Program-made: the position numbers and the translations under genes | NCBI GenBank assembly: GCA_012516225.1 | Contig: JAAYWX010000266.1 | Coordinates: 1 to 5,103, forward strand | Length of the DNA: 5,103 nt | From: Clostridiales bacterium | Lineage (GTDB): Bacteria > Bacillota > Clostridia > Oscillospirales > Oscillospiraceae | Reading direction: 5' to 3' | Notes under the pieces: model-generated | Database searches by the model: none | The model's input: the letters and a program-made list of their open reading frames with translations, nothing else | Told to the model about the DNA's origin: nothing | In this document: positions 4,993 through 5,103 of the stretch, piece by piece | Layout of the letters: every line of letters starts with the position of its first letter | How positions within the stretch are numbered: the stretch's first letter is position 1

Positions 4993-5103
4993 AACTTCTG
5001 AAACGCATATTCCGTATTCTGGCACGCACCAGCTGCGTCCGCAAGGGTTTTCCCGCCTTTTTCCTGTAACGGCTGACAAAAACTATGCATATGTATATAA
5101 AAC
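4993..5103. other. Non-coding tail; no gene or clear terminator seen
   Basis: Two weak hairpins occur: ACGCA/TGCGT (5024-5028 with 5034-5038) and GGG/CCC (5045-5047 with 5052-5054). The second is followed three bases later by TTTTT (5058-5062) and could be a poor terminator for the glycosyltransferase. ATG at 5083 or 5089 near the window edge has no ribosome binding site in front. Confidence 0.4.

Noticed and set aside
4837..5079. Minus-strand open frame at the right end
   Set aside because: It overlaps the glycosyltransferase C-terminus and its translation is Cys/Phe-rich with no recognisable domain.

Overview
The window looks like chromosomal DNA from a Gram-positive, low-to-moderate-GC bacterium, most likely a clostridial Firmicute (Oscillospiraceae/Ruminococcaceae-like). 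The reasons are strong GGAGG-type ribosome binding sites, sigma-A promoters with near-consensus TATAAT boxes, U-tailed intrinsic terminators, one GTG start, and the protein types themselves. Genus assignment is not possible from the sequence alone.

Layout. Positions 1-52 hold the last 16 codons of a plus-strand gene whose C-terminus resembles the nucleoid-associated protein YbaB/EbfC; a strong terminator follows. A LexA-like XRE/S24 repressor lies on the minus strand (153-857), convergent with the ybaB-like gene. A 189-bp divergent region (858-1046) carries the repressor promoter, several small dyads and the promoter of a plus-strand membrane protein (1047-1943). That protein has a signal peptide, a Gly/Ser/Phe-rich stretch, one membrane helix, a Tim44-like domain and a C-terminal zinc ribbon. 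After a terminator comes a monocistronic amidohydrolase with a complete binuclear metal site (2113-3435; GTG start). A 426-bp non-coding stretch follows, containing a GC-rich terminator with no obvious gene of its own. A GT4-family glycosyltransferase (3862-4992) comes next, and the last 111 bases hold no gene I can support.

How the genes relate. Almost every gene has its own promoter and/or terminator, so this reads as a run of independent single-gene units rather than an operon or multi-gene system. The clearest regulatory logic is at the repressor: palindromic AAGTA/TACTT elements overlap its -35 and -10 boxes, suggesting autorepression, and the divergent membrane-protein promoter is within reach of the same regulator. 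I found no CRISPR array, transposase, tRNA, rRNA, recognised riboswitch or defence-type cluster. I see no convincing new multi-gene system; the points most worth checking are the divergent regulatory region and the orphan terminator in 3436-3710.
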